Shown here: one piece after another, positions 26,459 to 35,749 of the stretch | Layout of the letters: every line of letters begins with the position of its first letter | How positions within the stretch are numbered: position 1 is the first letter of the stretch | Assembly (NCBI GenBank): GCA_964390335.1 | Contig: CAYMHU010000006.1 | Coordinates: 1-64,000, forward strand | Reading direction: 5' to 3' | DNA length: 64,000 nt | Source of the DNA: Granulosicoccus sp964390335 | Lineage (GTDB): Bacteria > Pseudomonadota > Gammaproteobacteria > Granulosicoccales > Granulosicoccaceae | Position numbers and translations under genes: made by a program | Notes under the pieces: generated by a model | What the model was told of the DNA's origin: nothing | Database searches by the model: none | What the model saw: only the letters and a program-made list of their open reading frames with translations

Positions 26459-28369
26459 TTACTTTTTAACAGTTGATAATTTGCGTCGTACAAACATGAC
26501 CACCGCACTCACAAACACCAGACCCGGGAAAAATGGATCTTTTGCCTGAGTGAGACTACAGCCAGTGCCACTCAAACCTGTTTCAACAATACCAAGATTG
26601 CTGCCNNNNNNNNNNNNNNNNNNNNNNNNNNNNNNNNNNNNNNNNNNNNNNNNNNNNNNNNNNNNNNNNNNNNNNNNNNNNNNNNNNNNNNNNNNNNNNN
26701 NNNNNGTGGTGCCGCCACCAGTCGTTCCACCTTGGAGCGCATCCTCTTGAAAATCCGGCACTTTATTATCATCCAGATCAGGAAGTGAGCCATTGGCGAA
26801 CAGACTATTTTGCTGCTCACTAATCAACACGTCAACAATTCCATCGCCGTTATCATCGACATCGAAACTGTCGAGAACACCATCGAGGTCAGCATCTACG
26901 CCTGCGGTAAATGAAGTGTCGGCAATATCATCAATTTGATCGTCATCAGTGTCTACACCGCCAGACTGATTGAAATCATAAAGATCGGGAATACCATCAC
27001 CGTCCGAGTCAACGAACGCATCGATTACACCGTCATTATCAGCATCGACTCCACCTGCTTCAACAACATCGGTAACACCATCGTTATCGGAGTCTGTGTC
27101 GCGAAAATCTCTGACACCATCACCGTCCACATCGGGAATAGCGTATTGCGGAATATCTGGGTTATCGCCTCTGGCTACGAAATTAACATAGCCGTTGGAA
27201 CCGAACAGTTGCGTATTGTCTGCGCGACCATCGTTGTCTACATCTATCTTGGCTACATCGACTTTCAGTACATTACTCTCATAGATATCGGGGATACCGT
27301 CGTTATCACTATCCAAATCTAAAAAGTCAGGAATTAAGTCGCCATCAGTATCAACCGGTGTAGGCGCACTAATACCAATCTCAACAGAATCAGGTATCAG
27401 ATCGTTATCAGAATCAATATCGTTAATATTTAAAATGCCATCGCCATCTGAATCACCTGCTCCTTCCAGCGCATCGGTTATACCATCGCCATCGGAATCG
27501 CCTGCAATTCCTGCACTATCGGGCGTTCCATCGTTATTGGAATCTGTGTCAAGATAGTCAGGCAGGCTATCACCATCGGTATTTTTTGGGCTATTAGCAT
27601 CGGGACCTGCTTCCGCATAATCCGGAATGCCATCAGCGTCTGAATCAACATCAAGGTAATTCAGAAAACCATCTGAATCGGTGTCCAGCGTAAGACCTTC
27701 CACGGTATCCGGAATACCATCATTGTCGTTATCTAGATCTTCCGAATTAGGAATTTCATCACCATCACTGTCTTGTTCAATCGGGAAAGAGTAATCTTCC
27801 ACTTCACCGTCATTAAAACCACCCAAGGCATCTTCGGCTGTGATAACCGAGCTTGAGATTCGAACTCGTATGTACGTGGTGCCAATATAGTCCGTGGTGA
27901 GACCCAACGTATCAGGCCACAACATCTTGGCTTTTATATTGGTTGCACCTGCAGGCACTGTACTCACTGCATTTTCACCAATTTCAAAAGTGGTTGAGGC
28001 TTCATTCGCTGCAAAGACACCATCGCCGTTAAAGTCGACCCATGCGGCAAGGTAAGCCGGTGCGCCAGTAGGATTGGTAACGAAAACATTAGTTGTGTAG
28101 GACTTTCCAAACTCAACTAAGGTTGGATGACCAAACACGCCGTCTTCATCGTCACCGGCAACATCGGTGTCATCGCCATTGGCGAGCGCTGAATTCACAG
28201 GTGCATTGTCATCTGGAACCAGCTCACCCAAAAAGGGTGCACCTGCAACCACTTCGTGAGTTGCTAATCCATAACTAGCAGGTGCATCACCTGTGTCGGA
28301 TGCCAAAGACACGGCTGGGTAAAGCAACGCTAGTGAAATCGCACCAACGAGCGGGTTAAGTTTAAACAT
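26459..28369 (-). CDS. GEVED / thrombospondin type 3 repeat protein with C-terminal sorting tail
   Basis: A signal peptide (MFKLNPLVGAISLALLYPAV, cleaved after SLAS) precedes a GEVED domain that ends near residues 186-193 (GEVEDYSF). From about 195 to 545 come many thrombospondin type 3 units of the form DxDxDGxxD, which bind calcium and make stiff rods. A Gly/Thr linker interrupted by a scaffold gap (residues 555-588) leads to a tail with GCSLTQAKDP, a membrane segment (FFPGLVFVSAVVMFV) and RRK. This tripartite tail resembles the JDVT-CTERM/GlyGly-CTERM class, processed by membrane sorting proteases. The true length is unknown because of the gap. An AAGGAAAA Shine-Dalgarno precedes the ATG. 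Confidence 0.85.
   Translation of the reverse strand: MFKLNPLVGAISLALLYPAVSLASDTGDAPASYGLATHEVVAGAPFLGELVPDDNAPVNSALANGDDTDVAGDDEDGVFGHPTLVEFGKSYTTNVFVTNPTGAPAYLAAWVDFNGDGVFAANEASTTFEIGENAVSTVPAGATNIKAKMLWPDTLGLTTDYIGTTYIRVRISSSVITAEDALGGFNDGEVEDYSFPIEQDSDGDEIPNSEDLDNDNDGIPDTVEGLTLDTDSDGFLNYLDVDSDADGIPDYAEAGPDANSPKNTDGDSLPDYLDTDSNNDGTPDSAGIAGDSDGDGITDALEGAGDSDGDGILNINDIDSDNDLIPDSVEIGISAPTPVDTDGDLIPDFLDLDSDNDGIPDIYESNVLKVDVAKIDVDNDGRADNTQLFGSNGYVNFVARGDNPDIPQYAIPDVDGDGVRDFRDTDSDNDGVTDVVEAGGVDADNDGVIDAFVDSDGDGIPDLYDFNQSGGVDTDDDQIDDIADTSFTAGVDADLDGVLDSFDVDDNGDGIVDVLISEQQNSLFANGSLPDLDDNKVPDFQEDALQGGTTGGGTXXXXXXXXXXXXXXXXXXXXXXXXXXXXXXXXXXGSNLGIVETGLSGTGCSLTQAKDPFFPGLVFVSAVVMFVRRKLSTVKK
26606..26705. 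other. scaffold gap of 100 N inside the GEVED/TSP3 gene
   Basis: One hundred N bases interrupt the Gly/Thr-rich linker just before the C-terminal tail. The round number indicates an arbitrary gap size, so the open frame across it is not proof of continuity, and the linker length is unknown. Confidence 0.97.
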
Positions 28370-28417
28370 AAATTTTCCTTACAGTTTTCGTTTTCTGCTG
28401 TCGTTACTCGCTATGTT

Positions 28418-29872
28418 TTAGCGCGGCGTCAATATAACTTGTTCTGTATCAACGTCTATGCCAGCTGCCGTCTCAGCTGAGTTAGTAGCGCTAAGCAGTG
28501 CATCCGCATTGCTCAACACTTCAGGCCGAAGCCTTGTTGCATCAATACCCTGATCGGACAGGTAGCGAGTAATCGCAATAATTCGTCTACGAGTTAAAAA
28601 CAAAGCCGCCTCTGCATCCTCTGGCTGCGCGGTATACGCCGCTACCGTCAACTGCAGGTCAGGTTGGTCCTGTAATACGGACACAACGGAATCCAGAACC
28701 GTCATAGCTGACCTTTGCAAACGGTCCGTATTGGGCCAAAACGTGAGGCCGGGCACCGCTCTACTGAATAACGAGCAACCGTCTGCAGCCACAGCTAACC
28801 CGTTTTCTGAATCTGGGCAATTATCAGAAGCATCAATAATGCCGTCCTGGTCCAAATCAGGCTCTGGAGAGTGTGACTTTTGTGTTGAATCGGCCATAGC
28901 AAGCTGCTGATCATCTAACTTTTCCGGCTTCTGAATATCTGACACCACAACGACCGCGGAATCAGCATTATTTTGCAGGTTTTTAGTTTCAGCAAGATCC
29001 TGAGGTGTCTCGGCCAATTTCGTCACCGATTTGGCCACTGGTTTTGTCGCGGGTTTTATCACGGAATTGGATACCGCTGGCTTGTCCTTATTTGGTGTTG
29101 CCATTGGTTTCGGATTTGTAGCAAGCGGCGCTGACGCAGGAGCTTCGGATACTTTGCTGGCGGGACTTGCGGGTACGGGTACGATCGTTGGTACGGACAG
29201 TTTGGCCTGCGGTGCAATGTTCACTGGGTTTTGTGCAGGCGCATTCTCACTCAGTTTAGTGGCATCTGGACTGGCATTCGATGTTGCTGTGATTTGTTGA
29301 CGCGGATTAGTGCGCTTATCAAAATGAAAAATAAAACTTGCTTGCGCGTGACTGACATCAATATCGTGACCTATCCACTCTGCTCTCATGCTAACGCGCG
29401 GGGTTAATCGGTACCCAATGCCCGCGCCAACAACCCAATGCGCAGGACGATCAAGCCGCGTTTGAAAATCACCTGAACTGGATAGTGCGCCCACGCCAGC
29501 ACGCGCAAACGCATTAAATTTTCTGTTATCGAATTTATACAAGCCCGAGATATCGGCAACCTGATAGCCCAGTACATTGCCACCAGTAAATTCTATTTCG
29601 CCCAGATCGGCTATACGACCTTCAAACGCAAGCGATGAATTTATATTCACACCTAAAACCAGCTGGCCGGCGGTGGATGTAGAGTTATCCTGGTTAAGAT
29701 TGAGATCTGTTGTATTGGCTTTCAAAAAACTCCCGCCGATGCCAAAACCGGCATACAGAGTTTTTGAAGCCTGAGATTGTGAAAGCGATGTTGGTGCGGC
29801 GCACGCACCAAGCAACAAGCTACCGCCCGCCGCACTCACTAATAGCCATTTTTGTAAATCGATGGTAACCAT
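28418..29872 (-). CDS. barrel plus degenerate OmpA-like lipoprotein
   Basis: The 484-residue protein has a lipobox (LLLGAC) after its signal peptide, a barrel-like region (about 35-190, starting KTLYAGFGIGGSFLKANTTD), an Ala/Pro/Lys-rich linker (about 200-350), one TSP3 unit (DLDQDGIIDASDNCPD) and an OmpA-like C-terminus. That domain lacks the two usual peptidoglycan ligands: HTD is replaced by YTA and the NRRVE end by DVDTEQV. The frame is open up to 30142, but the extra 90 codons translate a terminator hairpin; the ATG at 29872 begins the signal peptide. It precedes the GEVED/TSP3 gene by 48 bases, probably in one transcript. Confidence 0.82.
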   Translation of the reverse strand: MVTIDLQKWLLVSAAGGSLLLGACAAPTSLSQSQASKTLYAGFGIGGSFLKANTTDLNLNQDNSTSTAGQLVLGVNINSSLAFEGRIADLGEIEFTGGNVLGYQVADISGLYKFDNRKFNAFARAGVGALSSSGDFQTRLDRPAHWVVGAGIGYRLTPRVSMRAEWIGHDIDVSHAQASFIFHFDKRTNPRQQITATSNASPDATKLSENAPAQNPVNIAPQAKLSVPTIVPVPASPASKVSEAPASAPLATNPKPMATPNKDKPAVSNSVIKPATKPVAKSVTKLAETPQDLAETKNLQNNADSAVVVVSDIQKPEKLDDQQLAMADSTQKSHSPEPDLDQDGIIDASDNCPDSENGLAVAADGCSLFSRAVPGLTFWPNTDRLQRSAMTVLDSVVSVLQDQPDLQLTVAAYTAQPEDAEAALFLTRRRIIAITRYLSDQGIDATRLRPEVLSNADALLSATNSAETAAGIDVDTEQVILTPR

Positions 29873-30080
29873 GAGCAATTCGATCCCCTTCAAATCGCAA
29901 CCTGATGCGATCACATCTGCAACAAATTTTTGACGTTCATTATGCAGCAAAATACCCAAGCAGCCGACCGGATGGCCATAAAATTTGCAGTTAAACACAT
30001 GTAGATGCGGGGTTTGCAACGTTGAAGAGCGGTATCCGTCAGCCTGAACGGGTAATAATTGACTGATACTGGAACAAAAA

Positions 30081-30108
30081 AGCCACCTGTCGCGATTAAC
30101 AGGTGGCT
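30081..30108 (-). terminator. rho-independent terminator after the TSP3-OmpA fusion gene
   Basis: AGCCACCTGT / ACAGGTGGCT (10 bp, 8-base loop) is followed on the minus strand by TTTTTTG. It lies 58 bases beyond the stop of the 1,086-residue gene and about 210 bases before the start of the next, so the two are at least partly separate transcripts. Confidence 0.9.
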
Positions 30109-30166
30109 TGATACTTCTTAACACGACTAGTGCATCGAGCACCAGTGAATAACACTGACTACGACA

Positions 30167-33100
30167 TTACTGAATAACGTTGAACTCTACGCGTCGATTA
30201 CTTGCGCGGCCTTCAGCTGTGCTATTTGAAACTCGTGGTTTTGATTCACCAAAAGCGCGTGGTCTTAAGCGGTTAGGCGATACACCTTGTTGTACCAGGT
30301 ATCGCGCAACAGCAACCGCACGTCGTTTCGATAATTGTAAGTTTCCTTCAGCACTACCCTGGTTGTCGGTGTGAGCATCTACAGTAACGCGAATATCGGG
30401 GTACTGTCGTAAAGTAGCCGCAGTACCATCCAACACCGCCATCGCCGATTCTGTTAGCACATCCGATCCCGATTCGAAATTAACCCCTTCTACAACACCG
30501 TTAAACAATTCACAGCCATTGTCGTTAACCGGACTACCGACTGCTGTGTTTGGACAAGCATCAAACCGATCACTGACTCCGTCACCATCCGAATCCAATG
30601 CGGCCGGGTTCAACGGCTCTGCTGCAGGGGCTTGTGAAGTAGTGACTTCTGGTTCTACCGGCGCTGCAACTGCTGCCACTGCGGCACCCGCAGCACTTCC
30701 GAAGCGATACACCAAACCGAGTTGACCATAACGAGCATCGGTTTCATGCGCAACGAGTTCGGCTCGAACACCTAAGCCATTACCAAATCCATACTCTAAG
30801 CCAAGACCTGCCAGTGCATGGTAATCATTTAAGCGTTCAAACTGAATGCCGTCTTTACCTTGATTACGCATGGTGCCGACACCCAAACGACCAAATGCCA
30901 GAAAGCCTTCGCGGTTTGAACGATCTTGTGCATCGTTAAGTAAGTAGACGATCCCGCTTAGACCATAAACCGAATACCCGATAGCTCCGGACGGAGTAAA
31001 AGTTGCCTCACCCAACGATGATGCATGCGCTTCCACAGAGAATCGATTTGAGAAGTCATAACCCAATTGAAACGTTCCACCAACGCCTTCTTTCTCATCC
31101 AACGCAACTTGTGCGTTGTCGTCAGCATCCGGTTCAAGTTGACTCATGAGAGCACCTGCACCTACATAAACACGCTTCTTATGTTCGAAGTCGCCGCTGG
31201 ACTGTCCCAAATTTCCGAGGGTGTCTGAACCGGATAATGACGAGCACGCACTCAGCGAAAAAGCGCCCAACATCGCAACCAACAAACCGGCTTTTCGAGA
31301 ACGAAAGTCAACCAGCTGTGCCACGCGGCGGCGCATCCGCCAAACCAACGCGGTGATGGAAGTAAGGATTAACATGGCTAACATTGGATCTGCTCCCGCA
31401 TAAGTTGAACTTGTACTACACCCAAAACCAGCACCACTCGCAATATCGATCACGGTGCCATCTCGCGCTTCAGCCTGTTGAATATCCGGTATGCCGTTGC
31501 CATCCGAATCCGGTAGCGCGACAGGTATACCCTGCCCTTGCATAGCCGGTCCAACAAAGCCGTTGCCATCACTATCTGGATCAAATTGATCGCTGATACC
31601 ATCATTGTCGGTATCGGCACCACCAATAAAATCCACATCAACACTGTCGTCGATGCCATCCCCATTCTTGTCTGGACCACTTGTGACCGACACGTCCGCT
31701 ATATCGGGAATACCATCGCCGTCATTATCTTTTAGCGCATCAACCATTCCATCGTTGTCGATGTCTGCGCCACCTGACTCGATAAGATCAGTGATCCCAT
31801 CGCCGTCGCTATCAATATCAACTTGATCCGATAACCCATCCAGGTCGGTATCAGTTATACGGCTACCGCCGTCCTGCAGATTATCGTCAAGTCCATCGGC
31901 ATTTGTATCCGAAAACGAATCCAGCACACCGTTGTTGTCGAGGTCTAAGGAACTTGAATAAGCTTCCAACAAATCGGACAAACCATCCTGATCACTGTCT
32001 AAATCCCGATAATCAGGAAGCTGATCCCTGTCCGTATCTAGTAATAGTGTAGACGATTCCACTAAATCGGCTATGCCATCGTTATCGCTGTCCAAATCTT
32101 TGAAATCCGGGATGCCGTCTGCATCGGTGTCAATGACGGTGAAGCGCGCTGCACCTGAGTCAATATCGGTTTCCAGACTATCGGCAAAGCCATTTGCGCC
32201 AATAGCACTATCTAACCGCCCATCCCCATCTTTATCCAAATTTAACAATGTCGTGAATGTAGACGCAGCCTCTGACAAATCAGGAATGCCGTCGTTATCA
32301 CTGTCCAAGTCGAAACGGTCCGGCATCGAATCGTTATCCGTATCGCCTTCGCCTTCTATCGAATCGAGAATCCCGTCGTTATCATCATCAAGATCATCGT
32401 CGTTACTAACGCCGTCCGCATCGTTATCCCATAATGCAGGATCCGCCATGAATGCTAGATTGTTGACACCCATATCTTTAAAGTCAGGAATACCGTTGCC
32501 GTCGGAATCTAATGGATTGTATGGGTTAGGTCCCACTTCATCCCGATCGGGTGTGCCGTCACCATCTGAATCCTGTTCGCGATAATCTAGCGCACCATCA
32601 CCATCGCTATCACTGTTTTCCAGATAGTCCGGGATGGAATCATTATCTGAATCCAGATCTCGATAATCGGTAACACCATCACCATCGGTGTCGAAGACCG
32701 GCAAGGCGCTCGATTGAATGATGTCATCAACTCCCTTGTCGTCGACATCAACAAAGTTATCAATACGACCATCGTTGTCACTGTCCACACCACCGGCTTC
32801 AACTAAATCGTAAATTCCATCGTTGTCGCTATCCGTATCCATGAAATCCGGTGTGCCATCACCGTCGGTATCTTTTACCTGATAGTTGAGTTCATTTGAA
32901 TCAATACTGGTTTCTAAGGGATCAGCTAAGCCATTAGTACCAACCGCAATTTCACCACTACCATTAACATCAATAGCACCATTCACAGCCAGATCTAAAA
33001 CGCGGATGGTTGCAAAGTCGGGATGGGCTTCGCGGTTATCGAATAAACCATCATTGTCACTGTCTAAGTCCCAACCATCAGGTGTACCATCACCATCTGA

Positions 33101-33427
33101 GTCACGTGAATAGTCATCCGCAAAACCATCGTTGTCATCATCATACAAACCTTCAACAACATCGGGTATACCGTCATTGTCATCATCAAGATCATTTTGA
33201 TTGGCTATACCGTCATCATCTATGTCCGGTCCACGGTTTGGACCACTATTAGGAACAATTGGACCCTTCGAAGCGATGCGCTGATAGGTGTTGGATGTAC
33301 CAGTCGCTTGAGCAAACACGGATCCTTGGGAAACAACCAGTAGTACCAAACTCGCAGCTATGACGGCACTAATACCCGTTTGCCGGATTGCCGAACCAAC
33401 GCCATACAATAAGTGTTGGAATGTCAC
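30167..33427 (-). CDS. TSP3-repeat protein fused to barrel-OmpA lipoprotein
   Basis: The 1,086-residue product starts at a GTG with a signal sequence (ISAVIAASLVLLVVSQGSVF). From about residue 68 to 640 it consists of thrombospondin type 3 units (DxDxDGxxD). Residues 669-701 form a sorting-type tail: GCS, then DP, a hydrophobic segment and RMRRR, which should be the end of such a protein. Instead the frame continues into a second lipoprotein signal (from Met698; lipobox LSAC, Cys728), a barrel region (about 740-900), a TSP3 unit and a complete OmpA domain (HTDNQGS ... SNRRVEF). It looks like two neighbouring genes joined in frame. Met698 could also be an internal start, though no clear Shine-Dalgarno is seen. 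Confidence 0.85.
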   Translation of the reverse strand: MTFQHLLYGVGSAIRQTGISAVIAASLVLLVVSQGSVFAQATGTSNTYQRIASKGPIVPNSGPNRGPDIDDDGIANQNDLDDDNDGIPDVVEGLYDDDNDGFADDYSRDSDGDGTPDGWDLDSDNDGLFDNREAHPDFATIRVLDLAVNGAIDVNGSGEIAVGTNGLADPLETSIDSNELNYQVKDTDGDGTPDFMDTDSDNDGIYDLVEAGGVDSDNDGRIDNFVDVDDKGVDDIIQSSALPVFDTDGDGVTDYRDLDSDNDSIPDYLENSDSDGDGALDYREQDSDGDGTPDRDEVGPNPYNPLDSDGNGIPDFKDMGVNNLAFMADPALWDNDADGVSNDDDLDDDNDGILDSIEGEGDTDNDSMPDRFDLDSDNDGIPDLSEAASTFTTLLNLDKDGDGRLDSAIGANGFADSLETDIDSGAARFTVIDTDADGIPDFKDLDSDNDGIADLVESSTLLLDTDRDQLPDYRDLDSDQDGLSDLLEAYSSSLDLDNNGVLDSFSDTNADGLDDNLQDGGSRITDTDLDGLSDQVDIDSDGDGITDLIESGGADIDNDGMVDALKDNDGDGIPDIADVSVTSGPDKNGDGIDDSVDVDFIGGADTDNDGISDQFDPDSDGNGFVGPAMQGQGIPVALPDSDGNGIPDIQQAEARDGTVIDIASGAGFGCSTSSTYAGADPMLAMLILTSITALVWRMRRRVAQLVDFRSRKAGLLVAMLGAFSLSACSSLSGSDTLGNLGQSSGDFEHKKRVYVGAGALMSQLEPDADDNAQVALDEKEGVGGTFQLGYDFSNRFSVEAHASSLGEATFTPSGAIGYSVYGLSGIVYLLNDAQDRSNREGFLAFGRLGVGTMRNQGKDGIQFERLNDYHALAGLGLEYGFGNGLGVRAELVAHETDARYGQLGLVYRFGSAAGAAVAAVAAPVEPEVTTSQAPAAEPLNPAALDSDGDGVSDRFDACPNTAVGSPVNDNGCELFNGVVEGVNFESGSDVLTESAMAVLDGTAATLRQYPDIRVTVDAHTDNQGSAEGNLQLSKRRAVAVARYLVQQGVSPNRLRPRAFGESKPRVSNSTAEGRASNRRVEFNVIQ

Positions 33428-33754
33428 TAAACTTGCCCTTTTAAACCTTAAGTAGAGTTTGAATTGCTATATGCGCAGCAAAAAACTCACGTTGAAAACG
33501 TCGCCTCATGCCACACGACACAGAGACGAAACCATACCAGTAAAAAACGACATCAAAAGTAAATTGTGAGGGCAATACGACGTCATTGTGAGCAAAATAC
33601 GCGCACTTGATACAAGCTGCGACGGGATGAGTTCAGTCTTTGAACTAACGCTAATGCACTGACTAAAACTTTGGTTTATACAGCACAAAAAAGCCTGCAA
33701 TCAGCAGGCTCTTTTGTGACTTTACTTTTGAATGGTTAGATGAGTGTTGGGAGT
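33428..33754. other. gene-less interval with leader of the fusion gene
   Basis: These 327 bases contain the terminator of the double-OmpA gene (33686-33712) and, between it and 33427, room for an independent promoter of the fusion gene. No gene is supported. Confidence 0.5.
33686..33712 (-). terminator. rho-independent terminator after the double-OmpA gene
   Basis: AGCCTGC / GCAGGCT (33692-33698, 33704-33710) with a 5-base loop is followed on the minus strand by TTTTTTG. It lies 42 bases past the stop. Confidence 0.85.
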
Positions 33755-35620
33755 TTATTCCAACACTTTGAGTTCTACGCGACGATTACGCTGTCGATCT
33801 GCATCAGTCACATTCTGAGAGATTGGAAACCGCGATCCAAATCCTTGCGCCCGCAAACGAGTTGGCTCAATGCCCATCTCAATTAATTGCCCCACCACAT
33901 GCTTGGCTTGTTGGGCGGATAATTCCTGGCTCTTCGCTTTGTCCAGCGCGTTGTCCGTATGAGCAATAACCGCGACTTTTATATTGGGAAATTGATCCAG
34001 TTGCGCCTTTACTTGTTCAAGTACAGGCTTCGAATTGTCTGTCAAAACGGCTGAACCAGCTTTAAAGTCAACACCTTCCAGTACGCCATCGACATCAAAT
34101 CCATTAACAAAACGCGAGCTGGGTAATGGTTCAATGGTTTCAGTTAAGAGGCTTGGCAATTCAACTTGCGCCGGCGCTTTATTAGCCGCACTTAATTTGG
34201 GTGGCTGCGCTTTTTGAACCAGCTTTTCAGCAGCCATGGCTTTGGCCATGACTTGCTTGGAGGGTTGAACAATTTTCGCGGTCACATTATCCATCGGTAC
34301 CACTATCGGCTGGAAATCTTTGTCTGCATTACCGAACGGGTCAACATTCGTTAGTGTAACTATTTCAATCCGACGATTATTTCTTCGCCCTTCCGCTGTG
34401 TCATTGCTGTCGATTGGTAACGACTCTCCGAGCCCAATCGCTTCCAATTGGTTTGCGTTTACACCTTGTTCGTTTAGGTAAGTGACAACTGATTGAGCGC
34501 GGCGACCCGACAGGGTTTTATTTTCCTGCTCACTGCCTTTGCTATCTGTGTGCGCCTTCACTTGAATTCGTGCTTCCGGGAATGTCAGCAAAGTATTGGC
34601 AATCTGGTCCAAAACGCCTCGCGCTTTAGGCGTTAACCAAGTTGACGCGGGACGAAATGTCACATCAGTTAATACGGCATCAAATAGTCCACAACCCTGG
34701 TTATTCACCGTGGTCGTTGCTGGCGTATCAGTACAAGTATCATTAACGTTCAATACTCCATCACCATCTAGATCGTTCGCGCCGGTGGTTGGAGTCCAGA
34801 TTGACTGAGTTTGAGCTGGCATAGCTGCACCAAGAGACGGCGCACCTGCACCGCTAGTAGCGTATTGATTCTCGCTACCGGATTCACCTTTTACCGCACT
34901 TTTAGCAGCACCAAGAAAGACTCGCCCAATGCTCTTAGGTGCCATTCCAAATCGATAGATACCGCCTAATCCGATAACAGATGCATCGCTAGCATAGCGA
35001 GTGAATTCAGCCCGCAGAGCCATACCATTTCTAAATCCGTACTCAGCACCAAAGCCCAACAAGACACCGCCTTCTGACTTATCGAAGGGTTGAACATTGG
35101 ATGCACGCTGCAGCAAGGAATAACCGAGCTTGCCGTATCCACTCCAACCTTCACGACGCGATCGAGCTTCGGCACCTGTCAATCCATAAAATAATGCACT
35201 AATAGAAGCCGACGAATACTTTACAAATGTATTGCCTTGTGCAAATTGCGCATCCCCCAGTATTGCCGTATCCAGCTCCAGCGCAAGCTGGTTATGCAAA
35301 TCGATTCCTAACCGCAATTGCGAACCCACAGAATCGCCATTGGAAACAGAAAACGCAGTACCGGTGGTGTCGGGTTTAAGCGAGGTGCTGCCAAAGGTTG
35401 CACCGGCATACAGTCGATTGCTGAACGCAGCCGTATTGTCCGCAAGTCCAACTTTAGGTAGCTTGACTGATTTGGGTTTCAAAGAATCCGGTACGCTGAG
35501 ATCAGGCAGCTTTGTAGAAGAACAGCCTGAGACTGCAAACCAGGCGACAAGCGCAATGGTAAGCGAGGAGCTCAATCGGCGTAAATTGACCGGCAATGCT
35601 TTAAATAGGGTTTTGCTCAT
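33755..35620 (-). CDS. lipoprotein with barrel and two OmpA domains
   Basis: The 621-residue protein has a lipobox ending at Cys33 (FAVSGC), a barrel-like region (about 65-230, NRLYAGATFGSTSLKPDTTG), a TSP3 unit with cysteines (DLDGDGVLNVNDTCTD) and an OmpA domain at about 320-420 with intact ligands (KAHTDSKGS, NNRRIEI). After a linker rich in Lys/Ala/Pro, a second OmpA domain spans about 520-621 (IAHTDNALD, RNRRVEL). Two peptidoglycan-binding domains in one protein suggest strong or bridging attachment to the cell wall. It is followed by its own terminator. Confidence 0.87.
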   Translation of the reverse strand: MSKTLFKALPVNLRRLSSSLTIALVAWFAVSGCSSTKLPDLSVPDSLKPKSVKLPKVGLADNTAAFSNRLYAGATFGSTSLKPDTTGTAFSVSNGDSVGSQLRLGIDLHNQLALELDTAILGDAQFAQGNTFVKYSSASISALFYGLTGAEARSRREGWSGYGKLGYSLLQRASNVQPFDKSEGGVLLGFGAEYGFRNGMALRAEFTRYASDASVIGLGGIYRFGMAPKSIGRVFLGAAKSAVKGESGSENQYATSGAGAPSLGAAMPAQTQSIWTPTTGANDLDGDGVLNVNDTCTDTPATTTVNNQGCGLFDAVLTDVTFRPASTWLTPKARGVLDQIANTLLTFPEARIQVKAHTDSKGSEQENKTLSGRRAQSVVTYLNEQGVNANQLEAIGLGESLPIDSNDTAEGRRNNRRIEIVTLTNVDPFGNADKDFQPIVVPMDNVTAKIVQPSKQVMAKAMAAEKLVQKAQPPKLSAANKAPAQVELPSLLTETIEPLPSSRFVNGFDVDGVLEGVDFKAGSAVLTDNSKPVLEQVKAQLDQFPNIKVAVIAHTDNALDKAKSQELSAQQAKHVVGQLIEMGIEPTRLRAQGFGSRFPISQNVTDADRQRNRRVELKVLE

Positions 35621-35749
35621 CTTGCTAAAGTCCGTAACGCAAAAAGACGTATTAATTCAGGCAAGAAACAGCAAATTCCACACCTACGCATAACAGTCAG
35701 AAGCAACTATGGACTGGAATGCGAGCCAGATCACAGCTTAAGCCGCTGG

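Noticed and set aside
29873..30142. N-terminal extension of the 484-residue lipoprotein
   Set aside because: It translates the terminator hairpin at 30081-30108 and would bury the signal peptide.
32073..32585. 170-codon plus-strand frame rich in Ser-Leu-Pro inside the TSP3 fusion gene
   Set aside because: It is the antisense of the repetitive Asp-rich TSP3 codons; long antisense frames are expected there.
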